Shown here piece after piece: positions 1-11,109 of a stretch of DNA of 64,000 nucleotides. The stretch is from Symbiodinium natans (taxonomy: Eukaryota; Sar; Dinophyceae; Suessiales; Symbiodiniaceae). The stretch spans positions 56,001-120,000 of the forward strand of contig CAJNDS010002580.1 of NCBI GenBank assembly GCA_905221605.1, given 5' to 3'. A program made the position numbers and the translations under genes. Under the pieces are notes generated by a model. The model had not been told where the DNA came from, did no database searches, and saw only the letters and a program-made list of their open reading frames with translations. The number at the start of each line of letters is the position of its first letter. Position 1 is the first letter of the stretch.

Positions 1-591
1 AAAACAGGCCAACCCGTCCTCCGGCTTCACCCAGAGCGTGCGCTTCATGGCACGCATGTCCAGGGCCACCACTGGTCGGCACTCCTCCTCCTTCGGCGGG
101 CACTTCAAGGAAGTGCCACAGGCACCGCTCGTACCGCCAGCCACAGGGACAACCAAGAAACCATGTTCGGAGCACGCGGACTGCAGAAGTGCGCAAACTT
201 CTTCCTCACTGCGAGGCTGGACGACAGCGTCTGGCATCCGTGACAGGCCTGCTCCAGTTCGGAGGCTCCATATGTCGGCCAAGCTCTGACCAGTTCCTGC
301 GCGAAGCCGCGCTTCGCTTGACCAAGAGATGATCTCCGGGTCGATGCTTGCGCGCAGCGCATCGAGCAGTCCTTCGGGTGGCGGCGGGAGTTCCTCATGA
401 CCGGCCTGTGAGGCCTGTGCATCCGGGCTTTCACATCGCCGAGCAATGGGGACTCGGAGTTCAGACTCCAGAAACTCTCGCAGGCCAGAAGACAGCGATG
501 TGTCCGAAGTTTCGTGGCACCTCGACACCGCAACAGGGCCAAATATTTCTCGGTTAGGCTTGGACTTCCGGATGATCACAACACGCAACAT
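1..591 (-). CDS. Alkyl-DHAP synthase-like FAD-linked oxidase, 5' part (runs off window)
   Basis: A frame of 197 codons stays open from an ATG at 591-589 to the window edge; an in-frame TAG lies just upstream of the ATG. The family makes the ether bond in ether lipids by swapping the acyl group of acyl-dihydroxyacetone phosphate for a fatty alcohol, using FAD. Visible marks, in order: a leucine/arginine-rich stretch ending ADIWSLRTGAG (about residues 105-115), the FAD_binding_4 start RMPDAVVQPRSEEEV (118-132), the FAD pyrophosphate loop VVPVAGGTSGACGTSLKCP (147-165), and PVVALDMRAMKRTLWV (173-188), which matches the segment after this loop in AGPS. The first 60 residues have no recognised domain and I see no clear PTS2 signal. 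FAD-linked oxidases such as D-lactate dehydrogenase are the alternative, but the LDMRAM block favours AGPS. The rest of the gene lies beyond position 1. Confidence 0.8.
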   Translation of the reverse strand, partial: MLRVVIIRKSKPNREIFGPVAVSRCHETSDTSLSSGLREFLESELRVPIARRCESPDAQASQAGHEELPPPPEGLLDALRASIDPEIISWSSEARLRAGTGQSLADIWSLRTGAGLSRMPDAVVQPRSEEEVCALLQSACSEHGFLVVPVAGGTSGACGTSLKCPPKEEECRPVVALDMRAMKRTLWVKPEDGLACF

Positions 592-994
592 GTGGCAACC
601 ATGCCCCTAAGGCCCTAGATTCCTAAAGCCGCCTTGTTTGGACACCGATCGGGAAGCCGCCCTCCGCATCCATGCTCGCCACATCACTTGGCCATAGTGG
701 GCGGACCTTCTCTGGCCGCGAGCCCTGTCTTCGACTGTAGTTGGCATCTCCGTCATGGCCTTGCAGAGGAGACCAGATTCCTTGCAGATCTGCAACTTGA
801 ACGGAGCATGCCCTGCCAGCACAGCCACAATGGCACATCTAGCGATGAATTTCAGTGTTCACTTGTCACAGAATCTGCCCGACCAATGAGTAAGACATCT
901 TGGCTGCATCGGCCTCCGTGCCATCTCTTCCAAACTCAGACTACTCGAAGCGGAGGTCGTGAATGCCAGCAGCCTCAACGCAAACTTTGCAGAA
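592..994. other. Intergenic gap between two minus-strand genes
   Basis: About 400 bases separate the alkyl-DHAP synthase-like start from the end of the carbamoyltransferase. Only short open frames without recognisable motifs are present. I found no spliced-leader remnant, promoter or RNA gene. Confidence 0.5.
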
Positions 995-3145
995 TCAAGA
1001 CATAATTACAGCTGGTGAGCACTGTCTGCTTGACATCCGCGGCAAGTCGGAGCGAAACACATCTTTTGACACGTCTCCGAGCGCAAGAACCGTCACCTGC
1101 CGCTTCGGAACCTGAACCTCCTGCTTAACAGCTGGTGCTCGAAACAGCCAGTCCTCGATGAGGACATAATCGAGATCTTCCAGCTGGTCCAACATTTCCA
1201 GTGATGCCTCGACAGTGTTGACTATTGGCTTGCCTTTGGAATTGAAGCTTGTGTTGATGAGCGCGGCAAGGCCGGTCAGCTTTCCAACTGCCAAAAGCAG
1301 CGCGTGGACCCAAGGCTCATCTTCGTGGCTTACGGATTGGTGCCTAGCTGTGCCATCAAAGTGGGCGATCGCAGGGAACCGCTCCCGGACCTCATCACGC
1401 ACCTTCGGTGCAAATTCCATGTAGGCAGAGTTGTACTTGAAACCAAAGACTTCCTCCAGAGCCTCTTCGGCAATCATGGGTGCCACGGGCCGGTACCACT
1501 GCCGAAATTTCAGACGATTCATGCGTTCGCGCATGTCCTGCGAGTCTGGCACTGCCAACAGAGAGCGGTGTCCCAATGCACGCGGCCCAAACTCCTGCCT
1601 GCCCCGCACAACTGCTATGATCGGTTTCTTGTGCTTCGGTTTGTTGCCGGTCCATGCTGGTCCGCCGGCCAGAAGCTCTGCCAGGTAGTCCACGCCGCCA
1701 AGTTGCGAGAGGCTGCGGGCCCCGCGCGCCTCTGCTTCTTTCGGGAGCTCATCAACGTCCCACAGCCGGAAGCCCAGATACTGCAGCGGCTGACGTGGAC
1801 CCATAGGTGGTGCTACAGCCCAGATGGCCCCGACAGTCAGTCCTGAGTCGTTGGGAGCCGGGGGAACGTACACATCCCGTGGCTTCGTCAAGTCTGGCTG
1901 CGTTGACCTGAGTTCCGTCAACGTGTCGCGCACGAGCTGATTGGCCACCACGTTCAGCGCACAACCTCCCGTTAGCACGACCCCTTCCACACTGATACCC
2001 TTCAACTGAAGTTCGCGGAGGTAGTCTTGGACAATGGGCTGCACGACACGCTCAAACTCGGCTTGAATCGTGGCTGCGAGCATGCGCTGGCTCTCGATTC
2101 CTTCGCAGACTTTGCTGAGAAACACTCGGGGAACTTCATCCAGCCCAACCGCCCAGCGGTGGAAGTACTCGCGGACCCAGCGTCCGATGTCTTCGGAGGG
2201 ATCCGCCAGGCCGGAGTATCCCATCAACTTGCCTGCAAAGGTCACAAACTTCGAAATCGGGAACAGCATCTGCAGCTCAACCCAATCGCCGTCTTCCTCC
2301 TCTAGCCTTTCGCACACAAGGCTTTGCGTCTCAGGATATCCATTGACCTCCTGCAGGAAGCTGGCAAGCTTGTAATATCCCGAGCCCAAGTTCAGCGGTT
2401 TTCTGCCAATGCGATGAAGCTCAAAGCCTCTTCCCAGAAAAGCATTGAAGACGCCATCATTGCCACCGCCATCATAGGACAGTACAAACGCGGAGCGAAA
2501 TGGCGAGGCAAAGTATCCCATCAACGCGTGAGCCTCATGGTGATTGACATTCCGCCACTCCCGAACATGAAAGAATCTCTCTACTATGTGCGGCAGCTGC
2601 GCATGCTGCACCGGCACGCCGCCCCCGAAATTCACCATGATGCCATAATCGAAGCTTGTCGGGCAAGGCGCATGCTCGCACTCGCAGTGCTCCAATACCA
2701 TGTCAACTGCCCGTTGCCAGTGAAAGTTAAAGTTGTCGATTGTAGGAATGAAGTATCGATCCTCAAATAATCTTTCTAACTCCAACACACACTGTATTCT
2801 GCCACCCTTGCCGATGGCTATGGAGCCATCATGCCCGGCATGCAAGGCAATCACCGTCTTCTCCTCCACATGCAGTGACTCGGGCAGGCTCAACTCTTCG
2901 TAGGGACGGCGCGTCTTTGGGGACCCAAGCTCAGAGCTACGTGCAGGATTTAAACGACGGGTCGAACGGCTCGCTTTAATGGACAAGCCAGTGGCGTTTG
3001 CAGTCCAGAGGCCCGGAGAGTCTCGACCCACCGGCAAGCCCACATCACACGGCGGATAAATCTCCGTATCGCAGAACTTCTCAAATTCTTGGCTTCCAGC
3101 CACCGCCGCGTGCCAGAGGAATGAGCAATACACAGTGCGAAACAT
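995..3145 (-). CDS. NodU/CmcH-family O-carbamoyltransferase
   Basis: This 716-residue uninterrupted frame is a full-length carbamoyltransferase of the NodU/CmcH/TobZ family, which transfers a carbamoyl group from carbamoyl phosphate through a carbamoyl-adenylate to a hydroxyl on a sugar or antibiotic-like acceptor. After about 95 residues of unrecognised leader, the N-terminal domain starts with VIALHAGHDGS (98-108). It carries the metal-binding NHHEAHA (201-207) and the nucleotide loop SYDGGGNDG (223-231). Further on come TGGCALNVVAN, PPAPNDSG and, in the C-terminal domain, GRQEFGPRALGHRSLL followed by INTSFNSKGKPIV. All are the expected family motifs, so the enzyme looks intact. The first Met is taken; a start nearer residue 95 would give the usual bacterial length. 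Absence of introns and a mainly bacterial family suggest old horizontal transfer. The acceptor is unknown. Confidence 0.93.
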   Translation of the reverse strand: MFRTVYCSFLWHAAVAGSQEFEKFCDTEIYPPCDVGLPVGRDSPGLWTANATGLSIKASRSTRRLNPARSSELGSPKTRRPYEELSLPESLHVEEKTVIALHAGHDGSIAIGKGGRIQCVLELERLFEDRYFIPTIDNFNFHWQRAVDMVLEHCECEHAPCPTSFDYGIMVNFGGGVPVQHAQLPHIVERFFHVREWRNVNHHEAHALMGYFASPFRSAFVLSYDGGGNDGVFNAFLGRGFELHRIGRKPLNLGSGYYKLASFLQEVNGYPETQSLVCERLEEEDGDWVELQMLFPISKFVTFAGKLMGYSGLADPSEDIGRWVREYFHRWAVGLDEVPRVFLSKVCEGIESQRMLAATIQAEFERVVQPIVQDYLRELQLKGISVEGVVLTGGCALNVVANQLVRDTLTELRSTQPDLTKPRDVYVPPAPNDSGLTVGAIWAVAPPMGPRQPLQYLGFRLWDVDELPKEAEARGARSLSQLGGVDYLAELLAGGPAWTGNKPKHKKPIIAVVRGRQEFGPRALGHRSLLAVPDSQDMRERMNRLKFRQWYRPVAPMIAEEALEEVFGFKYNSAYMEFAPKVRDEVRERFPAIAHFDGTARHQSVSHEDEPWVHALLLAVGKLTGLAALINTSFNSKGKPIVNTVEASLEMLDQLEDLDYVLIEDWLFRAPAVKQEVQVPKRQVTVLALGDVSKDVFRSDLPRMSSRQCSPAVIMS

Positions 3146-5556
3146 GGCTGACCAAAAACGAGTTGCTCCAATCTCAGGGTGCCATCATAGAAGTCACGCT
3201 TGGGGAATAACTACCTACCTATCTCTTTTTCAATCCCAGGGCGTGGCGTCGTTAGGTGGGGAGGGGGCAGGTCGGCATGTGTAGCCACACCCCTTTGCAG
3301 CTGGCTTGCTTCTGAAAATAGAGATGGGTCAAGAGGAAAGACATACTATACATAGACAAGTGTACCTACATGTTGGAACTAACCAGCTAGCAGGCTCCAT
3401 TCTAAGATCGTTTGAAACTGATGCCCACCCAAAGCCCTACATTGTGCTTTCGACACACATTTAAAGTCTATAGAACTAATGACCAGAACACATTCAGTCC
3501 ATGAAATAGGAAGGGAGGGAGTTCGTTATGTCAACTTTAACACGCAACGTGCTTCAAGGGCAAACTTCAGTGTAGATACTGCCGGCCCACTAGGAGTCCC
3601 TGAATGGAAATCCCAGCTGTCTAGTGTCCACTTGAACAAGTTGTAACAACTTGAAAGGCTTTGTGTAGAATCTTGCTGGGTGGGCAAGCCTGTGGGTAAC
3701 AAATTTCAAAACCCGACTCAGCCCTCAAGAGGGGCTCCTTGACTGCAATCGAGGGCATGATTTCCTTTCTTTGAGGGTCCTTTCATGGGCTTTCGAAACA
3801 TACAAGAGACCTCTCAAACATTCTAAAACCGTTGAAGCCTTTGAAGTCCTTACAACGGAAATCAAGGCAGCTGTCCCCCTTTATGGACACACGAGTCTAA
3901 GCCAGCCTGAAAAAGCCTCAAAACTGAAAATTTCAGGGATGCTGAAGAATTTTGTGCAAAGAGCCGGCCATCAAACTATTTAGAATGGCTTCCAGGCTTT
4001 GTTTCGATGCATCCATTAAGAACGTTTCACAGCATACCGGTTGTCTAAATAAGAATGAACTATCCGAAACTTATCTGGGCTTGTAACCCTTACAATCCTT
4101 GAACTGGAAATCGAGGGCTTGTTTGCACCTTTAGACCTGGATGTAAATCGGCCGCAGAAGGGCCACCCCCCTCCCCGCAGTATGGCTTTTCGGGGTGTTA
4201 GTTCAGGGCAACAAGGGATACCATACACATGTATATGTGTATATATACATACCTAATAGACAATGAAAACATATGTATAGAAGGTGTTTAGTTCTTAAGG
4301 CTGTGGTGGAATGTACCATGGTGTCAACTTGCTGGATGCCGCTGGCTCGGTGAAGGGCGTTCCTGGCGTTCCTCAATTCAAGGTCCGGAAGCCCCTTGAA
4401 CTTGACGCGCCCATTGACAAACATCCCTACCGGCCTATGGGGCCCTCAGCTTTCGTTCTTGGGCACCTCAAAGCCTCTTATTTATAGAGCAAGTTTGCTC
4501 AATCTTGATAAACTACATGGGATTGCGGGGGGATAACGCAGCTACGGTCTCTGCATGCTTCCGCTGTGACCCGCCGGAAACCCGCCGGAAACCCGCCGGC
4601 CTGTCTTGTAGCTGGGAAAGCCAAGGAGACCTCAGGGAGACACAGGGTCGGAACAAACACCCCCCGGTTCTTACTAGGGAATGAGGGAATTAGGGCCCGA
4701 CAAAAAAACCCTTTCAGGGATTCCCTACTAAGAACCAGCCAGAATATGAAGGGTTGCCACTTGAAACTCTCCAAGGGGAAGGACAATCGACTGCAGCTGC
4801 ATGATCTTCCGTGTGCACCATTTGCCTCGAAGAGTGAAGAGTTCTCTGGTTCCGTTCCGACATACCCTTTTCATCCCAGCCAAACCCCTCCCCCAACTCC
4901 CGTCCCTCTGCTGAGGAAGAGCCCTTACAATAAGGCAACGAAGCCATAGAGCCATAGAGGCTGCAAGAGCGCTGGTTTCGGAAATCAGCGCATGAACAGG
5001 GACGTTGCAGGTTGGTGATGTCAAATCATACGAGAGGTAGCTTTCCCGAAGCACAAATGGAGACTGTGGACGCAGGGAGAGCTGGAAGAGTCGAAGAGTC
5101 ACCTCAAGGCCAGCAGTGCACATCTCCTCTCCTCAGATATGATGAATATTTTCGAACCGATCTGAGAAGAATAAGTGTCAGGAGAAGTCCTCGACGACCA
5201 GGCTCCAGAAGTTGCGAGAATTCACGAAAAAAATCCCCCACCGCGAGAAGCCCTGAAACATTCCGAAAGCTCTCCGCGAAAAATTGACACGACAGGCCTG
5301 AAAGTATGAAAGCTCCTGTCGGACTTTTTGCGCTTCAGGGTTTAAGACTGTTCAGAGGAATGGACGAGGGCAAGGAAGCAACAGAGGGAGAGGCTGGGGG
5401 AGGAGCAAACGCGGCTGCCAGGGTACCGTTGCGGAGAGGCTTCAAAGAAAGTAACAAAGCGCAAGAAGTGACAGTCTGAGACAACAACAGATCAGGCAAC
5501 CTGAAAATAAACTCTAGAAGAAAGCAGCATCCGAACGATCATGGGCTGCAGTCCCG
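3146..5556. other. Long intergenic stretch with small tandem repeats
   Basis: No recognisable gene. It holds a short TA-rich run at about 4229-4254 and three copies of an 11-bp unit ACCCGCCGGAA at 4569-4600. The open frames here are short and carry no motif I know. Confidence 0.5.
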
Positions 5557-7716
5557 TCAGCTCTGGGAAGCGTTCAGGAAAACTCTGAACGCATGAAAGC
5601 TGAACACAGGCTTGGTTATGATCTCAAGTTGTTCTGTTTGGCTAATCCCAGGCCTGACATCAGCATGGACCACTTGCTCTGCCTCGCAGGCCCAGTGGAC
5701 GGAAACTGAGTCTGACGATCGGAGGGGTACAACTCGGGTACGCCAACCAGGTATGAATTCGTCCGCAAGCATACAGTAGCCACGCTTCGCCTCTGCAGCA
5801 CTCATGTCACCCAGCTGGGACCAGGCATCCCACTTCGCTCGGGCCACCTGATTAAATATACTGGGCCTGGAACCCTGCGCAGGTCCCACAGTCGCTTGCT
5901 TGTAGTGGGCATAGAGGCGGAGCTTGTTGCTGTCGTCCAGGGATGGCAACGTTTTCACAGCTTCCTGCGCAGCCTCGAAAAGTCTGTCCTCATCATCGCT
6001 GCGGAGGACTGCTTGATCCGTTGGCTGCCCCGACTCTTGGCTCTGGAACGTGTGGCTAACTTGGCTTGCCGGACGCCAACCACGTGCGAATTCGTCCGCA
6101 AGCATACAGTAGCCACGCTTCGCCTCTGCAGCACTCATGTCACCCAGCTGGGACCAGGCATCCCACTTCGCTCGGGCCACCTGATTAAACATACTGGGCC
6201 TGGAACCCTGCGCAGGTCCCACAGTCGCTTGCTTGTAGTGGGCATAGAGGCGGAGCTTGTTGCTGTCGTCCAGGGATGGCAACGTTTTCACAGCTTCCTG
6301 GGCGGCCTCGAAAAGTCTGTCCTCATCGTCGCTGCAGAGGACTGCTTGCTCCGTTGGCTGCCCCGACTCTTGGCTCTGGAACGTGTGGCTAACATGGCTT
6401 GCCGGACGCCAACCACGTGCGAATTCGTCCGCAAGCATACAGTAGCCACGCTTCGCCTCTGCAGCACTCATGTCACCCAGCTGGGACCAAGCGTCCCACT
6501 TCGCTCGGGCCACCTGATTAAACATACTGGGCCTGGAACCCTGCGCAGGTCCCACAGTCGCTTGCTTGTAGTGGGCATAGAGGCGGAGCTTGTTGCTGTC
6601 GTCCAGGGATGGCAACGTTTTCACAGCTTCCTGGGCGGCCTCGAAAAGTCTGTCCTCATCATCGCTGCGGAGGACTGCTTGCTCCGTTGGCTGCCCCGAC
6701 TCTTGGCTCTGGAACGTGCGGCTAACTTGGCTTGCCGGACGCCAACCACGTGCGAATTCGTCCGCAAGCATACAGTAGCCACGCTTCGCCTCTGCAGCAC
6801 TCATGTCACCCAGCTGGGACCAGGCATCCCACTTCGCTCGGGCCACCTGACTAAACATACTGGGCCTGGAACCCTGCGCAGGTCCCACAGTCGCTTGCTT
6901 GTAGTGGGCATAGAGGCGGAGCTTGTTGCTGTCGTCCAGGGATGGCAACGTTTTCACAGCTTCCTGGGCGGCCTCGAAAAGTCTGTCCTCATCATCGCTG
7001 CAGAGGACTGCTTGCTCCGTTGGCTGCCCCGACTCTTGGCTCTGGAGCGTGTGGCTAGCTTGGCTTGCCGGACGCCAACCAGGTACGAACTCGTCCGCAA
7101 GCATACAGTAGCCACGCTTCGCATCTGCAGCACTCATGTCACCCAGCTGCGACCAAGCGTCCCACTTCGCTCGGGCCACCTGATTAAACATACTGGGCCT
7201 GGAACCCTGCGCAGGTCCCACAGTCGCTTGCTTGTAGTGGGCATAGAGGCGGAGCTTGTTGCTGTTGTCCAGGGATGGCAACGTTTTCACAGCTTCCTGG
7301 GCGGCCTCGAAAAGTCTGTCCTCATCGTCGCTGCAGAGGACTGCTTGCTCCGTTGGCTGCCCCGACTCTTGGCTCTGGAACGTGTGGCTAACATGGCTTG
7401 CCGGACGCCAACCACGTGCGAATTCGTCCGCAAGCATACAGTAGCCACGCTTCGCCTCTGCAGCACTCATGTCACGCAGCTGGGACCAAGCGTCCCACTT
7501 CGCTCGGGCCACCTGATTAAACATACTGGGCCTGGAACCCTGCGCAGGTCCCACAGTCGCTTGCTTGTAGTGGGCATAGAGGCGGAGCTTGTTGCTGTCG
7601 TCCAGGGATGGCAACGTTTTCACAGCTTCTTGCGCTCTTCTGAATGTATCATCTGCGTAGTCCATTGCGGTGCAGACATCCACTGTGCATTCCCTGCTCC
7701 AAGAAGTTGCCAACAC
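5557..7716 (-). CDS. Hexameric acyl-CoA-binding protein (six tandem ACBP domains)
   Basis: This 719-residue frame holds six acyl-CoA-binding (ACBP) domains in tandem. Each has TLPSLD, LRLYAHYKQATVG, RAKWDAWSQL and a terminal GYCMLADEF. These contain the ligand residues known from ACBP: the Tyr and Lys of YAHYKQAT, the Lys of AKWDAW and the Tyr near the end. ACBP domains bind long-chain acyl-CoA in the cytosol as carriers or buffers. The linker, about 30 residues and acidic/Ser-Gln rich (SQESGQPTEQAV, SDDEDRLFEA), is repeated too. Copies are almost identical. Changes cluster in ADEF(ARGW/VPGW/IPGW) and single sites, so the array expanded recently or is homogenised. The first Met opens a short leader (MLATSWSRE); Met18 just before the first domain is an alternative. 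The C-terminal 60 residues are unique. It could be cut into monomers or act as a multivalent carrier; the sequence does not decide this. Confidence 0.93.
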   Translation of the reverse strand: MLATSWSRECTVDVCTAMDYADDTFRRAQEAVKTLPSLDDSNKLRLYAHYKQATVGPAQGSRPSMFNQVARAKWDAWSQLRDMSAAEAKRGYCMLADEFARGWRPASHVSHTFQSQESGQPTEQAVLCSDDEDRLFEAAQEAVKTLPSLDNSNKLRLYAHYKQATVGPAQGSRPSMFNQVARAKWDAWSQLGDMSAADAKRGYCMLADEFVPGWRPASQASHTLQSQESGQPTEQAVLCSDDEDRLFEAAQEAVKTLPSLDDSNKLRLYAHYKQATVGPAQGSRPSMFSQVARAKWDAWSQLGDMSAAEAKRGYCMLADEFARGWRPASQVSRTFQSQESGQPTEQAVLRSDDEDRLFEAAQEAVKTLPSLDDSNKLRLYAHYKQATVGPAQGSRPSMFNQVARAKWDAWSQLGDMSAAEAKRGYCMLADEFARGWRPASHVSHTFQSQESGQPTEQAVLCSDDEDRLFEAAQEAVKTLPSLDDSNKLRLYAHYKQATVGPAQGSRPSMFNQVARAKWDAWSQLGDMSAAEAKRGYCMLADEFARGWRPASQVSHTFQSQESGQPTDQAVLRSDDEDRLFEAAQEAVKTLPSLDDSNKLRLYAHYKQATVGPAQGSRPSIFNQVARAKWDAWSQLGDMSAAEAKRGYCMLADEFIPGWRTRVVPLRSSDSVSVHWACEAEQVVHADVRPGISQTEQLEIITKPVFSFHAFRVFLNASQS
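5720..7650 (-). repeat. 333-bp coding tandem repeat, six copies
   Basis: The same point of the unit recurs at 5938, 6271, 6604, 6937, 7270 and 7603, exactly 333 bp apart, so each unit is 111 codons (one ACBP domain plus linker). Because the period is a multiple of three, the opposite strand also stays open for more than 600 codons; that frame is a by-product. Confidence 0.97.
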
Positions 7717-10700
7717 TACAGGTAGCCAAACGAGGATTATAAGATATTCTTAACCGACATGGAAAGCTGAAGTGCTGGAAGAACTTGCACGATTCCAACC
7801 ATGAAGCCTTGCCAGACGTACTAAGCACTTTATTCACGCAATTCTCGTAACCGCTCTCCAAAAGCCTGAGCCAAGCTCATGAACGTTCATCGAAATAGGA
7901 AATCCACTCATTCTACTCCAACTCGATCTGTCAGACTCTGATCAGAGCAGCAGAGGCCCCTTTTCTGGTTTCCGTGGTGAAACTCTGCGTGACACTGCCA
8001 TCATGCCTCTGGCCCTGACCAAGTTTCAACCATTTTTCAACCATCATTCGAGCTCTCATGTCGAGAAGATACAGTCTCAGCTTCGTCAGGCCACTTGGCG
8101 GCATGGTGATCGGAATATGTAAGAACACTCCGCAGACTCTCCACCATTGCAGCCGTCCCCAGCCTTCGCAGCATTGGCACAGCTCCGAAGGATGGGAGCT
8201 CATACAAGACACAGCACAAGACAAAGGCAAGGAAAACGCGGCGAGCTGGCCTACGCCGGAAGTGGCTGAGCAGGCAGCGAGTTGAAGTTGCACGTAGATT
8301 TTGGGATCCACCTTCTGCCGCAGAAGGGGTGATGGACAGATCCGATTGAGTGAATATTCTAAAAAAGAGTAAGGCTAAGGACAACTTCTGAGCCATTGAA
8401 GTACTCACGCTGTCAGAATATGCAAAGCAAGCATCTTGAAGGTGACCCAACGGCTAGCAACTATGTCGCACTTCCTGCTCCCCCTGAATTCGCCTGCGTG
8501 CCCGCGCATGTAAGACAGTGATAGTACTCCAGTTCAAAGTGCCGCCTCAAGCGATCCAACCATCGCCGCCAGAAAGGTCTTCGGGAAGCGGTTGACTCTA
8601 CCTTGGAACAGGGAATTGGCAGGGGATTGTCAAGGCCCCTGCCCTCCAAAGCACCAAGGCACAGGCTGACATGAAGCTTCCAGAGTTCAAAGAGTGGAAG
8701 CTGTTGTTGCTGAACTGCCTGCAATGTCACATCCCATGAAAGACAAGACAACCTGCTAACTCACTGCCGAAGTTCTGAGCATCCTGGAGCTCAGCGCGAA
8801 ATTCATCTGCGCAATCCCACAGAGCCCTACAGAGCGCCATGCCTGCTCAGCTGCATCACGAACCTCATGCGATGTCACTTCAACTTTAACGGTGCAGAGC
8901 GCTAGCGGCGTGCTGCTCGAATCATGGTGAAGCATCTCATATGTCAGCCAACACAGGTTCTGACCCGTCTGGGGCATTCTGGAAGACCTTCAGCTGATAA
9001 AGTGCAAGGCAAGTGCTCTTGCAAGCGGCTGAAAACACAAAGGCTCAGCCAATGGCATAACGTTGAAATATTGCCGGCGCAATTGAGACCTGAGAAAACA
9101 GTCGGCTGGCAATTCTTCAGCGGCTGGACTGCAGAGAATCAGGTTGCGAACTACGTTGCTCCAGCCCATGAAGTCAAAGTAGTAGCGCTTCTTCGACTCT
9201 AGGTGTCGCCTTATGGCTGAGCAGCACACGCCAGGCCAGGACAAATGTCAGGAACACATCCCAGCCAGTCTGTTAGACATGGTGCGGGTCATCCGATGAT
9301 TTCTGATCGCCATCGGGTAGGTCGTACATGCAGACATGGATGGGAAAATCCTGCGTACCACACTCTGAAGTTGCAACATCTGCATGAAGCTGCGTGGGTC
9401 CTGCATGAAGTGATCCAGGCTGACTCTGGCTCCCATCTTCAGCTGCCAATTCAACCTGAGTCGGGTGCGCGACAACTGTCAGAAAGGCAGGACAGGACTT
9501 AACCCTTAGGATGTGGGTGGCTCTGGCATCCAGCCGGAGGGTACATCATAGCGCATCCCGAACTAGACTTCAGTCTAGACCAGCAGCACATCGAGAAATG
9601 GCGCAGGCCCCCATAACCTGAAGGTGTAGGTGTCCTGGCAATCGGGGCATGCACGGAACCACGCAAAACTTGCAGAATGACCCCAACTGCGGTGTCCTCT
9701 GTGTTGAGGCAGCTCTCAGTCTCTTGAACCATGCGACTGTATTCGGCCAGACCTCTTTGGCAAGGTGCTGTGAATCCCCTTCGTTTAGCTGAAAGACACC
9801 CTGCCTACGTCCCGGCGCATCAGGCTCAGCCTCAGAACAAGTGGAAGCCAATGGAAGGCGCTGCTCTCACAATTCATTCTGCGGCGCTCAGGCTGGTGCC
9901 CATAAACATCGCTGGGTTCATCGAGGTCCGAGCTTATGGGCGGAATCGGCCTAAGAGCTAGCAAACACTGATGAACAGCAAGATCAACAAAGATCACGTG
10001 CCTGCTTGCCGGCGTGATGATAATCTGGTCGAAAACGGTGAGGTCCCTGAGTGGGCAAACGGTGAGCTTGCGCACAAAAGCAACTGAGCAGCAATCTCTG
10101 CAAGCTTCTGGCGAAACAGCGTGGCCAAGCTCAGCATCCGGTTGGATTGCTTCCTCGTGCGTCAGTGTCATGTCGGAAGTCTGTGCCAGATCTCCATGTT
10201 GCATCTGCTGATCTCATCGAATCAAGGCCACCCTATGACCCGAACCTTGCAGCGGGCGCCCCACGAGAAATAAATCCTGACATGCCGCGGCAGATGGACA
10301 TGTCGAAGCATGGCAGCCTCCTGGATGTAAACTTCGTGCCTGTAAGTGTATTTCACCAGCGTGATCGCGGTGTTCATAGCAAGGATCGACGTGGATGCCA
10401 CGGGCTGATCCTTCGGGATGCTGCACGAGAAGCAATACGCCATGCTGCGGCTTGGTCTGCACCCGCGGAAAAAGCATCAAATCAGGCCCCAGCATAATTG
10501 AAATCACGGAGAACCGCTCCAACGTAGAGCCGGCCTCTGGGAGCCTGGCGGAGGTTTGGTCATCCGGCAATATCCGGCAGCCTTTGAAAGATAAAAAAAA
10601 AAAAACGCCTTCTTGAACTTGCCCTGTAGGCGAAGCTCCCAGTTGCGCTTCCGTGACCGGAAGTGATCGTAGTAGGGATGTCCCCGATCCAGCCTTGAAA

Positions 10701-11100
10701 GACACAAATCACACGTGCGCGATGCGCGATGTGATCTTCTTGTGCGTGACCCTATAGGCCGCTTCTACGAATACCTCGCCACATCTGCTTGCTTTCGTAT
10801 TTCCCATTCCAGCTCCTCTGCTTTTGACGAGGGCTCGGGCCATAAGTGTATGGGTAGCATAAAGCAGGTACCCCCCGTGGCGCCCCCCCCTCACCATCCT
10901 TCACGCCCTCCCATCGAACCCCTCCAGCCCTGTCTATTCTCGCTTTGCCTTGAGCATCCTTAACAGCATGTGACCCGTTCCAGGCCCCCCCCCTGCCCCC
11001 TGGCCACCTACCTCCCCTCCACCCCACTCCTACCCTACGCTTCCTGCTTAATCCGAGGATCTGATTCATAAAGCCCCCGAAATTTAGAGCAACATTTTTT
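7717..11100. other. Region with unassigned possible minus-strand exons
   Basis: Minus-strand frames at 8037-8450, 8461-8751, 8990-9244, 9248-9475, 9499-9851 and 10222-10443 read like protein in places. The first holds a hydrophobic segment RVFLAFVLCCVLYEL. Another reads ESCLNTEDTAVGVILQVL, which faintly recalls a glycosyltransferase acidic block. None gives a secure family match and I could not join exons with confidence. A split gene continuing the minus-strand gene order is plausible. The last 400 bases are C-rich and hold a short poly-A tract near 10590. Confidence 0.25.
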
Positions 11101-11109
11101 GCCCCGAAC

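Noticed and set aside
5896-7725. A 609-codon plus-strand frame opposite the ACBP gene
   Set aside because: It is open only because the 333-bp coding repeat has no stop in this antisense frame. Its translation has no motif, whereas the minus frame is clear ACBP.
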